From contig JAUXGG010000034.1 of the NCBI GenBank assembly GCA_030622265.1, positions 1 to 9,941 on the forward strand: a stretch of 9,941 bases of DNA. The letters are read 5' to 3'. Below, piece after piece: positions 1 through 7,075 of the stretch. The notes under the pieces were generated by a model. It did not search any database, was not told where the DNA came from, and was given only the letters and a program-made list of their open reading frames with translations. Made by a program: the position numbers and the translations under genes. Source of the stretch: Candidatus Eiseniibacteriota bacterium (GTDB lineage Bacteria; Arandabacterota; Arandabacteria; Arandabacterales; Arandabacteraceae). Positions within the stretch are counted from its first letter, which is position 1. Each line of letters opens with the position of its first letter.

Positions 1-93
1 AAGATCGTGACCAGGCATGATCCCCGGGCGAATATCGCCAGGATACTGGGGATAGGCAGTCACAGGAAAATAGGGAAAGGAGCGAGGAAGTGA
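1..93 (+). CDS. C-terminal end of an unidentified upstream gene (partial)
   Basis: The first frame of the window is open from base 1 to a TGA at 91-93 and encodes 30 residues. They are strongly basic, ending in GSHRKIGKGARK, with an Ile/Leu/Gly-rich stretch (ARILGIG) before the tail. The last codons overlap the GTG start of the next gene by 4 bp (GTGA), the usual mark of a translationally coupled operon. That overlap is the main reason to believe this frame. The start and most of the protein lie outside the window. I do not recognise the family from this tail and assign no function. Confidence 0.5.
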   Translation, partial: KIVTRHDPRANIARILGIGSHRKIGKGARK

Positions 94-632
94 GCCCGAA
101 GGCCGAAGAGATCATTGACCTCATCCCGGAAATCAAGATGATAAAGGACGAACAGCTCAGAGGGAAAGTGGCCGCCGTGTGGGCCGACGCCATAGATCTG
201 GGTGGCTGGAAGGCCCAGGACCTGGACAGCATACCGTTTACACTGCTCATACCCGACTGCAAGTTCAGTCTCCTACATCACACTCGCGCCGTCACCAAGA
301 CCGCGGTGAGTATCGCCGAGAACCTTACTGCCAGTTACGGCGACGCAGTGAAGATCGACATGGATGTCCTGCTGGCAGGGTCGGTGCTCCATGACGTGGG
401 GAAGGTGCTCGAGTATGTCCGTGAAGGCGGCGTGGTGGTCAAGAGCCCCGCCGGGAAGCTCCTCCGGCATCCCTTCTCGGGTCAGGGTCTGGCATACAAG
501 CACGGCCTTCCTTTTGAAGTGCTTCACATGATCGCATATCACTCCAAGGAAGGCGATCTGGGCAAGCGCACTACCGAGGCCATCATCATCCATCACGCGG
601 ACTTCGTGAACTTCGAGCCCCTGCGGGCTTAA
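90..632 (+). CDS. HD-domain metal-dependent phosphohydrolase
   Basis: This 180-residue soluble protein belongs to the HD superfamily, whose members hydrolyse phosphate esters or phosphodiesters with a metal centre in the cytoplasm. Visible ligands are His63/His64 in the first helix, the His101-Asp102 signature (VLHDVGK), His127, His151 and Asp171 (IIHHADF). This H...HD...H...H...D order covers a full catalytic core. The roughly 55 residues before it are helical and acidic and match no domain I know. The GTG start is supported by AAGGAG at 77-82, 7 nt upstream, and by the 4-bp overlap with the preceding gene, so the two are probably one operon. A small hairpin lies in the last codons (616-629) and a stronger one at 686-710 may end the transcript. 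The substrate cannot be read from sequence; nucleotide, cyclic dinucleotide or pterin phosphates are all possible. Family is confident, reaction unknown. Confidence 0.85.
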   Translation: MSPKAEEIIDLIPEIKMIKDEQLRGKVAAVWADAIDLGGWKAQDLDSIPFTLLIPDCKFSLLHHTRAVTKTAVSIAENLTASYGDAVKIDMDVLLAGSVLHDVGKVLEYVREGGVVVKSPAGKLLRHPFSGQGLAYKHGLPFEVLHMIAYHSKEGDLGKRTTEAIIIHHADFVNFEPLRA

Positions 633-643
633 GGGCCTGGAAC

Positions 644-758
644 ATGGGGCGCCGGAAAGGCCCCCTCCGCTCAGGATGCGCGTTCGGGAGCGTCCTTGCC
701 GGGCGCTCTCTTTCCTCACGCTCATATTCTCGCCTGGGGTGTCTTCCCGGCGCCCCAT
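644..758. repeat. 12-bp perfect inverted repeat enclosing a 91-bp spacer
   Basis: ATGGGGCGCCGG at 644-655 is the exact reverse complement of CCGGCGCCCCAT at 747-758. The pairing can be continued inward with mismatches: AA 656-657 with TT 744-745, then CCCC 661-664 with GGGG 736-739. A second, independent hairpin (686-710) sits in the loop. As RNA the whole segment could fold into a long branched stem of about 115 nt. It lies between the HD gene and the S8 peptidase, upstream of the peptidase promoter, so it would be part of the HD-gene transcript's 3' region or a separate small RNA. No protein frame with a ribosome-binding site is visible in it. Confidence 0.55.
686..715 (+). terminator. Probable intrinsic terminator of the HD-domain operon
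   Basis: Bases 686-695 (GGGAGCGTCC) pair with 701-710 (GGGCGCTCTC) around a 5-nt TTGCC loop. This gives ten pairs, two of them G-T wobbles. The stem is followed by TTTCC, a short and imperfect T tract. Stem strength and position, about 55 bp after the HD gene's stop, suit a terminator for that operon. The weak T tract leaves room for a purely structural role. Confidence 0.42.
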
Positions 759-826
759 CGCCATTCCCCATTCCCGGCCGCAGCGAATCCACGCACAATG
801 CGTTACACCACCGGTGTTTCCAGGGT

Positions 827-856
827 GTGGCAGAAAGCCTCCGGTTGTGGTATAAT
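827..856 (+). promoter_or_regulatory. Sigma-70-type extended -10 promoter of the S8 peptidase gene
   Basis: A consensus TATAAT lies at 851-856 and is preceded by TG at 848-849, making an extended -10 (TGnTATAAT). A partial -35, GTGGCA, lies at 827-832 with an 18-bp spacer. Transcription would start near 863, giving a leader of about 22 nt that carries the AAAGGAGG ribosome-binding site (873-880). Confidence 0.65.
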
Positions 857-884
857 TGGATATGTGTAAAACAAAGGAGGCTTT

Positions 885-2573
885 ATGACCTTAAAGCGCG
901 CGCTCGGAGCGTTGATCACTCTTCTTCTCACAGGTACATCCCTTGGGGCGGCTTTCGATGCGCCGGTTGAAGCATGGCTGCGAACGGCTGAGAGCGGAGA
1001 GAGGGTTGCGGTCTGGGTGTTCTTCAGGGACAAGGGCGAGCATCCGGAAGAACAGCTGGAAGTGAAGATCGCCGAAGCTGCCGGAGAGTTCACGCCTGCT
1101 GCTACCCGGCGTCGTTTGGCGGCGCGGCCCTTGAGGCCCTTCGATGAGAAAGATCTTCCGCTCTACCGGCCGTATGTCAAGGCTCTCGAGCAGGAGGGAG
1201 TCGAGTTCAGGGCCTTCTCCAGGTGGCTGAATGCCGTGAGCTTGACGGCCGACAGAATCCAACTGGAGGGATTCCAGGATCTTCCCTTCGTGAAATCGGT
1301 AAGGCGTGTCTCCGGGCGCGCGGAGGGCCCGATGCCCCATACCTGGCCGGCAGGAAGGACCTTCGCCCCTCAGGGCTTCTATGGTGAATCCTACAGGCAA
1401 CTCGAGCAGATCCAGGCCATCGATCTCCATACGGAGGGCTATACGGGGGACGGCGTGATCGTCGCCATCTTCGACACAGGATTCTGGAGGACTCATGAGG
1501 CGCTTACCGGCGTAAACGTCATCGCCGAGTGGGACTTTATCAACGATGACGGCGTGACCGAGAATGAACCAGGGGACCTGAGCTACCAGCACGATCACGG
1601 CACCATGTGCCTGTCACTTCTGGCCGGGTACACCCCCAACGTCTTGATCGGTTGCGCCTATGACGCGGAGTACATCATTGCCAAGACTGAGGACGTGTCC
1701 CAGGAAGAGCCCATCGAGGAAGACTGGTGGATCGAGGCGGCCGAATGGGCCGATAGCCTCGGGGCCCAGATAATCTCGAGCTCGCTCTGCTATAATGACT
1801 GGTACACCTATGAGGACATGGACGGGGAAACCGCGCCCATCACTATCTGCGCCGACCAGGCGGCGGCCAATGGCATCGTTGTGGTAAACGCCGCAGGTAA
1901 CTCGGGGGCCTCCGCATGGAAATACATTCTCGCCCCCGCCGACGGTGACAGCGTAATCACTGCGGGCGCAGTTGACTCTCTGGGCTACCGTGCGTATTTC
2001 TCCTCGCAGGGCCCCACCTATGACGGCAGGATCAAGCCGACCATCATGGCACATGGCCATGCCACATATGTCGCGGATCCCTATGGGGCAACCGACTACC
2101 TGCGCGGTAGCGGTACCTCCTTCGCTTGTCCGCTGATAGCGGGCGCCCTGGCCCTCGTGCTGGAGAAGAACCCGGCATGGACTGCCCGGGAGGTCATGAA
2201 CGTCGTCAAGGCCACAGGCACCCGGGCCGCCACTCCGGACACTCTGTACGGATGGGGTATTCTCCAGGCGTGTGATGCCTCCAATCACCAGCCCTTCTCG
2301 GGTCTGACTCCGGACGTGCAGGTCTCACCCGGGCTCAGAGTCTATCCCAATCCGGTTCGTACGAGCCTTCACATCGACCTTGCCGGGCTGGGGACCCGTG
2401 TGCCGGTGTCCTTCTACGATATCTCCGGACGCCTGATCGGACGCCGGATGGTAGGGCCCGGCGGTTCGGGCGAGATCGACCTGGGCTCGCTCCTGGGGAG
2501 GGTGGCGCCGGGTGTGGTGATAGTTGAGGCGCCGGGATATGCTCCCGCAAAGGTCCTTTACCTTAAACCTTGA
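885..2573 (+). CDS. Secreted subtilisin-like S8 serine peptidase with C-terminal sorting-type domain
   Basis: This 562-residue extracellular endopeptidase has four parts. An N-terminal signal peptide covers about residues 1-22 (K4-R5, a hydrophobic run, then LGAA). Next is an I9-like propeptide, about 40-145, with a VAVWVFF strand and an LPFVKSVR segment. The S8 catalytic domain, about 170-465, carries Asp197 (AIFDTGF), His238 (HDHGT), oxyanion Asn338 (NAAGNS) and nucleophile Ser412 (GTSFACP). The C-terminal domain, 480-562, has the pattern LRVYPNP, FYDISGRLIGR and GVVIVE, resembling type IX secretion (Por) tails or FlgD-like Ig folds. All triad residues are present, so it should be active. 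The ATG has AAAGGAGG 4 nt upstream and its own promoter. The gene appears monocistronic and converges on the sulfatase-fold gene with 16 bp between stop codons. Its substrate is unknown. Whether the tail is a real T9SS signal depends on the host having T9SS genes, which this window does not show. Confidence 0.93.
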   Translation: MTLKRALGALITLLLTGTSLGAAFDAPVEAWLRTAESGERVAVWVFFRDKGEHPEEQLEVKIAEAAGEFTPAATRRRLAARPLRPFDEKDLPLYRPYVKALEQEGVEFRAFSRWLNAVSLTADRIQLEGFQDLPFVKSVRRVSGRAEGPMPHTWPAGRTFAPQGFYGESYRQLEQIQAIDLHTEGYTGDGVIVAIFDTGFWRTHEALTGVNVIAEWDFINDDGVTENEPGDLSYQHDHGTMCLSLLAGYTPNVLIGCAYDAEYIIAKTEDVSQEEPIEEDWWIEAAEWADSLGAQIISSSLCYNDWYTYEDMDGETAPITICADQAAANGIVVVNAAGNSGASAWKYILAPADGDSVITAGAVDSLGYRAYFSSQGPTYDGRIKPTIMAHGHATYVADPYGATDYLRGSGTSFACPLIAGALALVLEKNPAWTAREVMNVVKATGTRAATPDTLYGWGILQACDASNHQPFSGLTPDVQVSPGLRVYPNPVRTSLHIDLAGLGTRVPVSFYDISGRLIGRRMVGPGGSGEIDLGSLLGRVAPGVVIVEAPGYAPAKVLYLKP

Positions 2574-2588
2574 GCCTTAGGCGGTAAA
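2557..2588. terminator. Possible bidirectional terminator between convergent genes
   Basis: TTTACC at 2557-2562 pairs with GGTAAA at 2583-2588, with a possible CCT/AGG pair inside (2568-2570 with 2579-2581). The structure spans both the peptidase stop (2571-2573) and the approach to the opposing gene's stop (2590-2592). The stem is short and there is no good T tract, so this is a weak call based mainly on position. Confidence 0.25.
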
Positions 2589-2589
2589 C

Positions 2590-4026
2590 CTAGTGGATAT
2601 AGCCGAGTGATCTCATCGCATCGATGATCCCGGCCTTGCGACTGTCGCTTTCTGAGGCGATCGGCTGTCTTGTCTCCAGTTCCACGCGTCGCCGGAAGTT
2701 GCTCTCGCGTATTGTCTCGGCCGCCGTGATAAGCTCCTTGACGATATGAGGGTGAACAGAGGCCACGCTGTTCGCTTCATCCCGGTCTGTCCTCATGCTG
2801 TAAAGGGCAGTGTCCCCCCGGCTCACCACGAGCTTGTAGTTGCTATCGAGTATTGCGAAACTGTTGTCGGTCACATCCACGAGGTACACAGGTCCATAGT
2901 CGATCCCATCTTCATACATGAGATCCTTAAAGCTCTTCCCGGCAGGCGTGTCTGCGGCCTCGATACCGAGGAAGTCCAATATGGTCGGCGCCAGCCCACG
3001 ATGGCTGACAGGACAAGTCACGGTCTTTCCCCCGGGAATACCGGGGCCTGCGATAATCAGCGGGACATGACAGAGCGTATTCGGGAAGCCGCCGTGCCCA
3101 TGGGAAAACATGCCGTGTTCACCGAAAGCCTCTCCGTGATCCGATGTCAGGATGATGAGTGTGTCCTTTCGCAGCCCTCTTGCCTCCAGGATGCTGAGTA
3201 TGAAGCCGATTCTCCGGTCAACACTCTCAACCTCCCCGAGGTACAGAGTCTTCAGATAATCAGTTTCGATCCTGGAAAGGCTGTCAGCCAGTGCCTTCAG
3301 GTCTATTCCCGATACCCTCGTATAGAATTGGGGAGGGCGCGGGAGCAGGGTTGAGTCGAAATCCAGGTCTTCCATATACTCCGAATGAGGTTTGTATGGC
3401 GAGTGCGGGTCGAGGAACCAGATGAGCATGAATAGCCTCTCCTGCTCCCCAAGGTGAATGAGATAGTCCGACACCGGGTAAGGAGTCTTCTTGCCCGCAA
3501 GAGGAATGGGGACCGGGGATTCGGCCATCAGCTCGCGCGTCAGTGGCTCCAGATCGGCTGACTCCAGGAATGTGCTGAAGCCCTGGAGCACATTGTTGCG
3601 GGTGACCAACCTGTTTTCTACATAGCTGGCGGTCGTGAAGCCGGCCGATAGCAGGACTTCCGCCGGCAGGACCTCCTCATCGGGGACCATCGAGGCCCAG
3701 ACCATCCTGTCACCCTTGACTATCCTGAGGGACGGGTACGAAGTCGGGTAATTGGCCGTCAGCATGCTCACGCTTGATGGTCCTGTCCATGAAGAAGTGC
3801 TGAAGGCATTGAGAAAGGTCACGCCGCCTTCGGCCAGTGAATCGATGTATGGCGTGCTGGCCTCGCCTCCATATGCACCGAGCACGTCCGGTCTCAACGC
3901 ATCGGACACTATCAGTATCACATTGCGCGGGAATACCCCGGTACCTGACCCGCTCGCCGGGGCCGCGCAGCAGAAGACCTGGGCGGCGACGCCTGCAAGC
4001 AGAAGACATCTATCCCACACGGCCAT
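2590..4026 (-). CDS. Exported alkaline-phosphatase/sulfatase-superfamily hydrolase
   Basis: This 478-residue enzyme has the sulfatase fold and should act on sulfate or phosphate esters outside the cytoplasm. A signal peptide covers about residues 1-27 (WDRCLLLAGVAAQVFCCAAPASG). Metal-site elements visible are Asp42 (VSDALRPDVLGAYG), Asp206 and His208 (FLDPHSPY), and Asp296, His297 and His304 (SDHGEAFGEHG). The nucleophile region reads SSWTGPSSVSMLT, so Thr81 occupies the position where sulfatases carry the Cys or Ser that becomes formylglycine. This favours a phosphatase, phosphodiesterase or transferase-like member over a formylglycine sulfatase. I prefer the ATG at 4026, with AGGTGG 4 nt upstream. 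A TTG nine codons earlier (4053) has no ribosome-binding site and lies almost at the predicted transcript start. The gene is divergent from ppdK, and no sulfatase-maturing enzyme is nearby. Superfamily is certain; substrate is not. Confidence 0.88.
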   Translation of the reverse strand: MAVWDRCLLLAGVAAQVFCCAAPASGSGTGVFPRNVILIVSDALRPDVLGAYGGEASTPYIDSLAEGGVTFLNAFSTSSWTGPSSVSMLTANYPTSYPSLRIVKGDRMVWASMVPDEEVLPAEVLLSAGFTTASYVENRLVTRNNVLQGFSTFLESADLEPLTRELMAESPVPIPLAGKKTPYPVSDYLIHLGEQERLFMLIWFLDPHSPYKPHSEYMEDLDFDSTLLPRPPQFYTRVSGIDLKALADSLSRIETDYLKTLYLGEVESVDRRIGFILSILEARGLRKDTLIILTSDHGEAFGEHGMFSHGHGGFPNTLCHVPLIIAGPGIPGGKTVTCPVSHRGLAPTILDFLGIEAADTPAGKSFKDLMYEDGIDYGPVYLVDVTDNSFAILDSNYKLVVSRGDTALYSMRTDRDEANSVASVHPHIVKELITAAETIRESNFRRRVELETRQPIASESDSRKAGIIDAMRSLGYIH

Positions 4027-4027
4027 A

Positions 4028-4036
4028 CCTCCACCT
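4028..4036 (-). promoter_or_regulatory. Ribosome-binding site that selects the ATG start of the sulfatase-fold gene
   Basis: Read on the minus strand this is AGGTGGAGG directly before T-ATG. AGGTGG (4031-4036) has 4-nt spacing to the ATG at 4026, while the nearer GGAGG is only 1 nt away. No comparable site precedes the alternative TTG at 4053. Confidence 0.5.
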
Positions 4037-4063
4037 GTGCGCGAATAGGACAATATGGGCAGT

Positions 4064-4090
4064 TTAATAGCATGCCGGGCCGGAAGTCAA
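4064..4090 (-). promoter_or_regulatory. Promoter of the sulfatase-fold gene
   Basis: On the minus strand, TTGACT (4085-4090) is followed after 15 bp by TATTAA (4064-4069), with TG two bases upstream of the hexamer (TGCTATTAA, extended -10). The spacer is short, but an extended -10 can compensate. The predicted start near 4057 gives a leader of about 30 nt to the ATG at 4026. Confidence 0.45.
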
Positions 4091-4116
4091 ACTCAATACG
4101 GGGGTCTGCCGGGTAC

Positions 4117-4163
4117 GGTTGGCGGTGGGGAGAGCATGGCCGGGAAAACCCTTGCGGCCAACC
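4117..4163. repeat. 7-bp inverted repeat in the divergent promoter region
   Basis: GGTTGGC at 4117-4123 pairs exactly with GCCAACC at 4157-4163. Between them lies a GGGAAAACCC mini-hairpin (4142-4151) and a GGCC (4138-4141) that can compete for the right arm. The repeat lies between the two predicted divergent promoters and overlaps the ppdK -35, so an operator is as likely as an RNA structure. I see nothing else in the 4027-4267 gap apart from the promoters and the ppdK ribosome-binding site. Confidence 0.35.
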
Positions 4164-4178
4164 CTCAGGTGGTATTAC
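4152..4178 (+). promoter_or_regulatory. Candidate ppdK promoter
   Basis: TTGCGG at 4152-4157, a 15-bp spacer and TATTAC at 4173-4178 preceded by TG at 4170-4171 (TGGTATTAC) form an extended -10 promoter. Transcription would begin near 4185, leaving a leader of roughly 80 nt. The -35 match is modest, and other placements are possible. Confidence 0.35.
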
Positions 4179-4267
4179 CTTTAAGGCAATAATCGAGCTG
4201 TAACCCTACGGGAAAGCAATCCTACAAGAGAGCACGGACCTGACGTTCAAGGAAGGGTGTAGCCAAT

Positions 4268-7033
4268 ATGGAACGACTCGTATACTTTTTCGGAGCCGAC
4301 AAGGCCGACGGTGATGCATCATTCAGGGATCTTCTGGGGGGCAAGGGGGCTAACCTCGCCGAGATGTCCAGGATTGGGCTCCCCATCCCGGCGGGCTTCA
4401 CGATCACGACCTCGGTATGCGCCTATTTCACCGCCCACGGCGGCCAGTACCCGCAGGGACTCGAAGCCGCAGTGCTTCACAACCTGCGCAAGGTTGAACA
4501 GGTGATGGGGAAGGGGTTCGGTGATAAGGAGAACCCGCTGCTGGTCTCAGTCCGGTCCGGAGCCAGGGTTTCCATGCCCGGCATGATGGACTCGGTCCTC
4601 AATATCGGCCTCAATGATGAGACCGTGAAGGGTTTGGGGAAGGGCGGCAACGAGCGATTCGCGTATGACTGCTACCGGAGGCTGGTCCAGATGTACGGCG
4701 ACGTCGTGCTCGGACTCAAGCCCCAGGAAGACACCATCCCGGATCCCTTCGAGACCGTGATCGCCGCCAAAAAGAAGGAAAAGGGTGTTACCAGGGACAC
4801 CGATCTCGATGTTGACGACCTCAAGGACCTGGTGGCCCAGTTCAAGGACCTGATCAAGCGCGAGAAGGGCGTTGACTTCCCGGAGGACCCCTATGAGCAG
4901 CTGTGGGGGGCCGTGAACGCGGTTTTCAAGTCCTGGAACAACAGGCGTGCCATCGAGTACCGGCGCATCAATGACATACCGCATGAGTGGGGTACCGCCG
5001 TCAATGTCCAGTCGATGGTCTTCGGCAATATCGGACCGGACTCCGGAACCGGTGTGGCCTTCACCAGGAATCCCGCCACGGGCGAGGATGTTTTCTACGG
5101 TGAATACCTCTTGAACGCCCAGGGCGAGGACGTGGTGGCCGGTATCAGAACCCCACAGCCCATAAACGAAGTACAGAAGGGTAACTCAAAACTCGAGTCC
5201 CTGGAAGTGGTAATGCCCGAGGCGTATGCCCAGCTCCTCGAGGTGCGCGAGAAGTTAGAGATCCATTTCAAGGACATGCAGGACATAGAGTTCACCATCG
5301 AGAGGGATGATCTCTGGGTGCTTCAGACGCGTGCCGGCAAGCGCACGGGTCTTGCGGCCTTGAAGATCGCGTTCGACATGTTCAACCAGCGCCTGATCGA
5401 GAAGGAGACTGTACTGTTGAGGATCGATCCGGAGCAGCTCAACCACATCCTGAGACCGGTCTTTGACATTAAGGGCAAGGAGAAGGCGAAGCTCGAGAAG
5501 CGGATCGTCACAACCGGTCTCAATGCCGGCCCGGGTGCGGCAAGCGGCCAGGTCGTGTTCAGCGCAGCAAAGGTGAGGGACTTCGTGGCGGACAAGGGAG
5601 TGCCCGTGATCCTCGTCCGCGAGGAGACAAGCCCCGAGGATGTGGGAGGGATGAGCCAGGCAGAGGGGATCCTTACCGCCCGGGGCGGCATGACCTCACA
5701 CGCCGCACTGGTCGCGAGGCAGCTCGGCAAGGTCTGTGTTGTGGGTTGCGAGACCCTCGATATCAGCTACGAGAAGCAGCAGATGGTGATCGGCGAGCAC
5801 GTCATCAAGGAAGGCGACAGCATATCCATAGACGGTAGCACCGGGGAGGTGATCCTCGGCGAGGTGGGCACGGTCAAGTCCGAGGTGGAGCGGGTGCTGA
5901 TCGAGAAATCGCTTGCTCCCGAGGATTCGGAGATATTCCAGCTCTATGAGAAGGTGATGGACTGGGCGGACCAGTGCAGGAGACTGAGGGTCCGGGCAAA
6001 CGCGGACCAGCCCGACCAGTCGAGTACCGCCCTCGCGTTCGGGGCGGAGGGCATCGGGCTCTGCCGGACCGAGCACATGTTCTTCCAGGAGGACCGGATC
6101 AACAAGGTGAGGCAGATGATCCTGGCCGAGACCCACTCCGAGAAGCAGGAGGCCCTGGCCAAGATAGAACCTCTCCAGCGGGAGGATTTCAAGGCGATCT
6201 TCAAGGTCATGGCCGGCAAGCCGGTGACCATTCGCCTGCTCGATCCGCCGCTGCACGAGTTCCTGCCCAAGACCGCTGCCGAGATTGAGGCCACGGCCCG
6301 GGAGACGGGTGTTGCCAGGGAGAAGATCCTCGAGAAGAGCTCGGTCCTGGAAGAGGTCAATCCCATGCTCGGGAACAGGGGCTGCAGGCTTGGAATCACC
6401 CAGCCCTGGATCTACGACATGCAGGTCAAGGCCATAGTCGAGGCCGCCTGTGAACTCAAGATGGAGGGCGTGGACGTCGAGCCGGAAATCATGGTTCCGC
6501 TCATCGGTGATGCCAGGGAGCTCTCGTATATCAGGGAGAGGGCTCAGAGTGTCGCGGCGAGTGTCATGCAAAAGAAAAAGGTGCATGTCGACTGCCTCAT
6601 CGGGACGATGATCGAGATACCAAGGGCATGCGTCACCGCCGATGAAGTGGCCAAGGTTGCCGAGTTCTTTTCCTTCGGGACGAATGATCTCACGCAGATG
6701 ACCTATGGTTTCAGCCGGGACGATACCGGGCCGGTGATCCGGAGATACGTAGATGTCGGGATCGTCCGGAGAGACCCCTTTGAGGCCCTCGACCGGACCG
6801 GTGTGGGCGGACTGATGAAGATCGCCGTCACCAAGGCCAGGAAAGTGCGGCCGGATATTAAGCTCGGAATCTGCGGGGAGCATGGCGGGGAACCGAGTTC
6901 GATCATATTCTGCGAGGAGATCGGCCTCGACTACGTGAGCTGTTCACCGTTCAGGATTCCCGTTGCGAGACTTGCCGCGGCCAGGGCAGTGCTGCTTAAG
7001 GCCCGCGTGGATGTCCCGTCACCCACGCCTTAG
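4268..7033 (+). CDS. ppdK: Pyruvate, phosphate dikinase
   Basis: This cytoplasmic enzyme interconverts pyruvate, ATP and phosphate with phosphoenolpyruvate, AMP and pyrophosphate. It serves glycolysis or gluconeogenesis and is common in anaerobes. The 921 residues contain the full architecture. The ATP-grasp domain has Lys26 in LGGKGANLAEM, Arg96 in VSVRSGARVSMPGMMDSVLN and GTGVAFTRNPATGE near 260. The swivelling phosphohistidine domain has His478 (GGMTSHAALVARQLG). The PEP/pyruvate barrel has Arg600 (GLCRTEHMF), Glu783 (TMIEIPRA), Asn806-Asp807 (FGTNDLTQMTYGFSRDD) and catalytic Cys869 (ICGEHGGEPSS). FGTNDLTQMTYGFSRDD and a single long chain identify PPDK rather than PEP synthase. It is slightly longer than the usual 870-890 residues, with no obvious insertion of a separate domain. 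The ATG at 4268 has AAGGAAGGG (4249-4257) about 10 nt upstream. The gene stands alone, converging on the activator gene 42 bp away. No PPDK regulatory kinase/phosphatase gene is present in the window. Confidence 0.97.
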   Translation: MERLVYFFGADKADGDASFRDLLGGKGANLAEMSRIGLPIPAGFTITTSVCAYFTAHGGQYPQGLEAAVLHNLRKVEQVMGKGFGDKENPLLVSVRSGARVSMPGMMDSVLNIGLNDETVKGLGKGGNERFAYDCYRRLVQMYGDVVLGLKPQEDTIPDPFETVIAAKKKEKGVTRDTDLDVDDLKDLVAQFKDLIKREKGVDFPEDPYEQLWGAVNAVFKSWNNRRAIEYRRINDIPHEWGTAVNVQSMVFGNIGPDSGTGVAFTRNPATGEDVFYGEYLLNAQGEDVVAGIRTPQPINEVQKGNSKLESLEVVMPEAYAQLLEVREKLEIHFKDMQDIEFTIERDDLWVLQTRAGKRTGLAALKIAFDMFNQRLIEKETVLLRIDPEQLNHILRPVFDIKGKEKAKLEKRIVTTGLNAGPGAASGQVVFSAAKVRDFVADKGVPVILVREETSPEDVGGMSQAEGILTARGGMTSHAALVARQLGKVCVVGCETLDISYEKQQMVIGEHVIKEGDSISIDGSTGEVILGEVGTVKSEVERVLIEKSLAPEDSEIFQLYEKVMDWADQCRRLRVRANADQPDQSSTALAFGAEGIGLCRTEHMFFQEDRINKVRQMILAETHSEKQEALAKIEPLQREDFKAIFKVMAGKPVTIRLLDPPLHEFLPKTAAEIEATARETGVAREKILEKSSVLEEVNPMLGNRGCRLGITQPWIYDMQVKAIVEAACELKMEGVDVEPEIMVPLIGDARELSYIRERAQSVAASVMQKKKVHVDCLIGTMIEIPRACVTADEVAKVAEFFSFGTNDLTQMTYGFSRDDTGPVIRRYVDVGIVRRDPFEALDRTGVGGLMKIAVTKARKVRPDIKLGICGEHGGEPSSIIFCEEIGLDYVSCSPFRIPVARLAAARAVLLKARVDVPSPTP

Positions 7034-7039
7034 AGGCAA

Positions 7040-7062
7040 GGCCGGAAGGCAAATCGCCGGCC
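7040..7062. terminator. Hairpin between convergent ppdK and activator genes
   Basis: GGCCGG (7040-7045) pairs with CCGGCC (7057-7062) around an 11-nt loop in the 42-bp gap between the two stop codons. A third CCGG-containing element (ACCGGCT, near 7071) offers alternative pairing. There is no T tract on either strand, so intrinsic termination is doubtful, although the position fits a shared 3' end. Confidence 0.3.
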
Positions 7063-7075
7063 GAGGCGGTACCGG

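Noticed and set aside
633..884. Sigma-54 (-24/-12) promoter upstream of the peptidase
   Set aside because: TGGCAG occurs near 828, but no GC/TTGC element follows at the required spacing. The extended -10 TATAAT explains the region better.
4027..4053. TTG start for the sulfatase-fold gene
   Set aside because: It has no ribosome-binding site and lies within a few bases of the predicted transcript start. The ATG at 4026 has AGGTGG upstream and gives a standard signal peptide.
5696..6883. A 395-codon open frame on the minus strand inside ppdK
   Set aside because: It lies wholly antisense to conserved PPDK catalytic sequence. Its Leu/His/Asp/Gly-rich composition is what the complement of GC-rich codons gives, and no family motif is visible.
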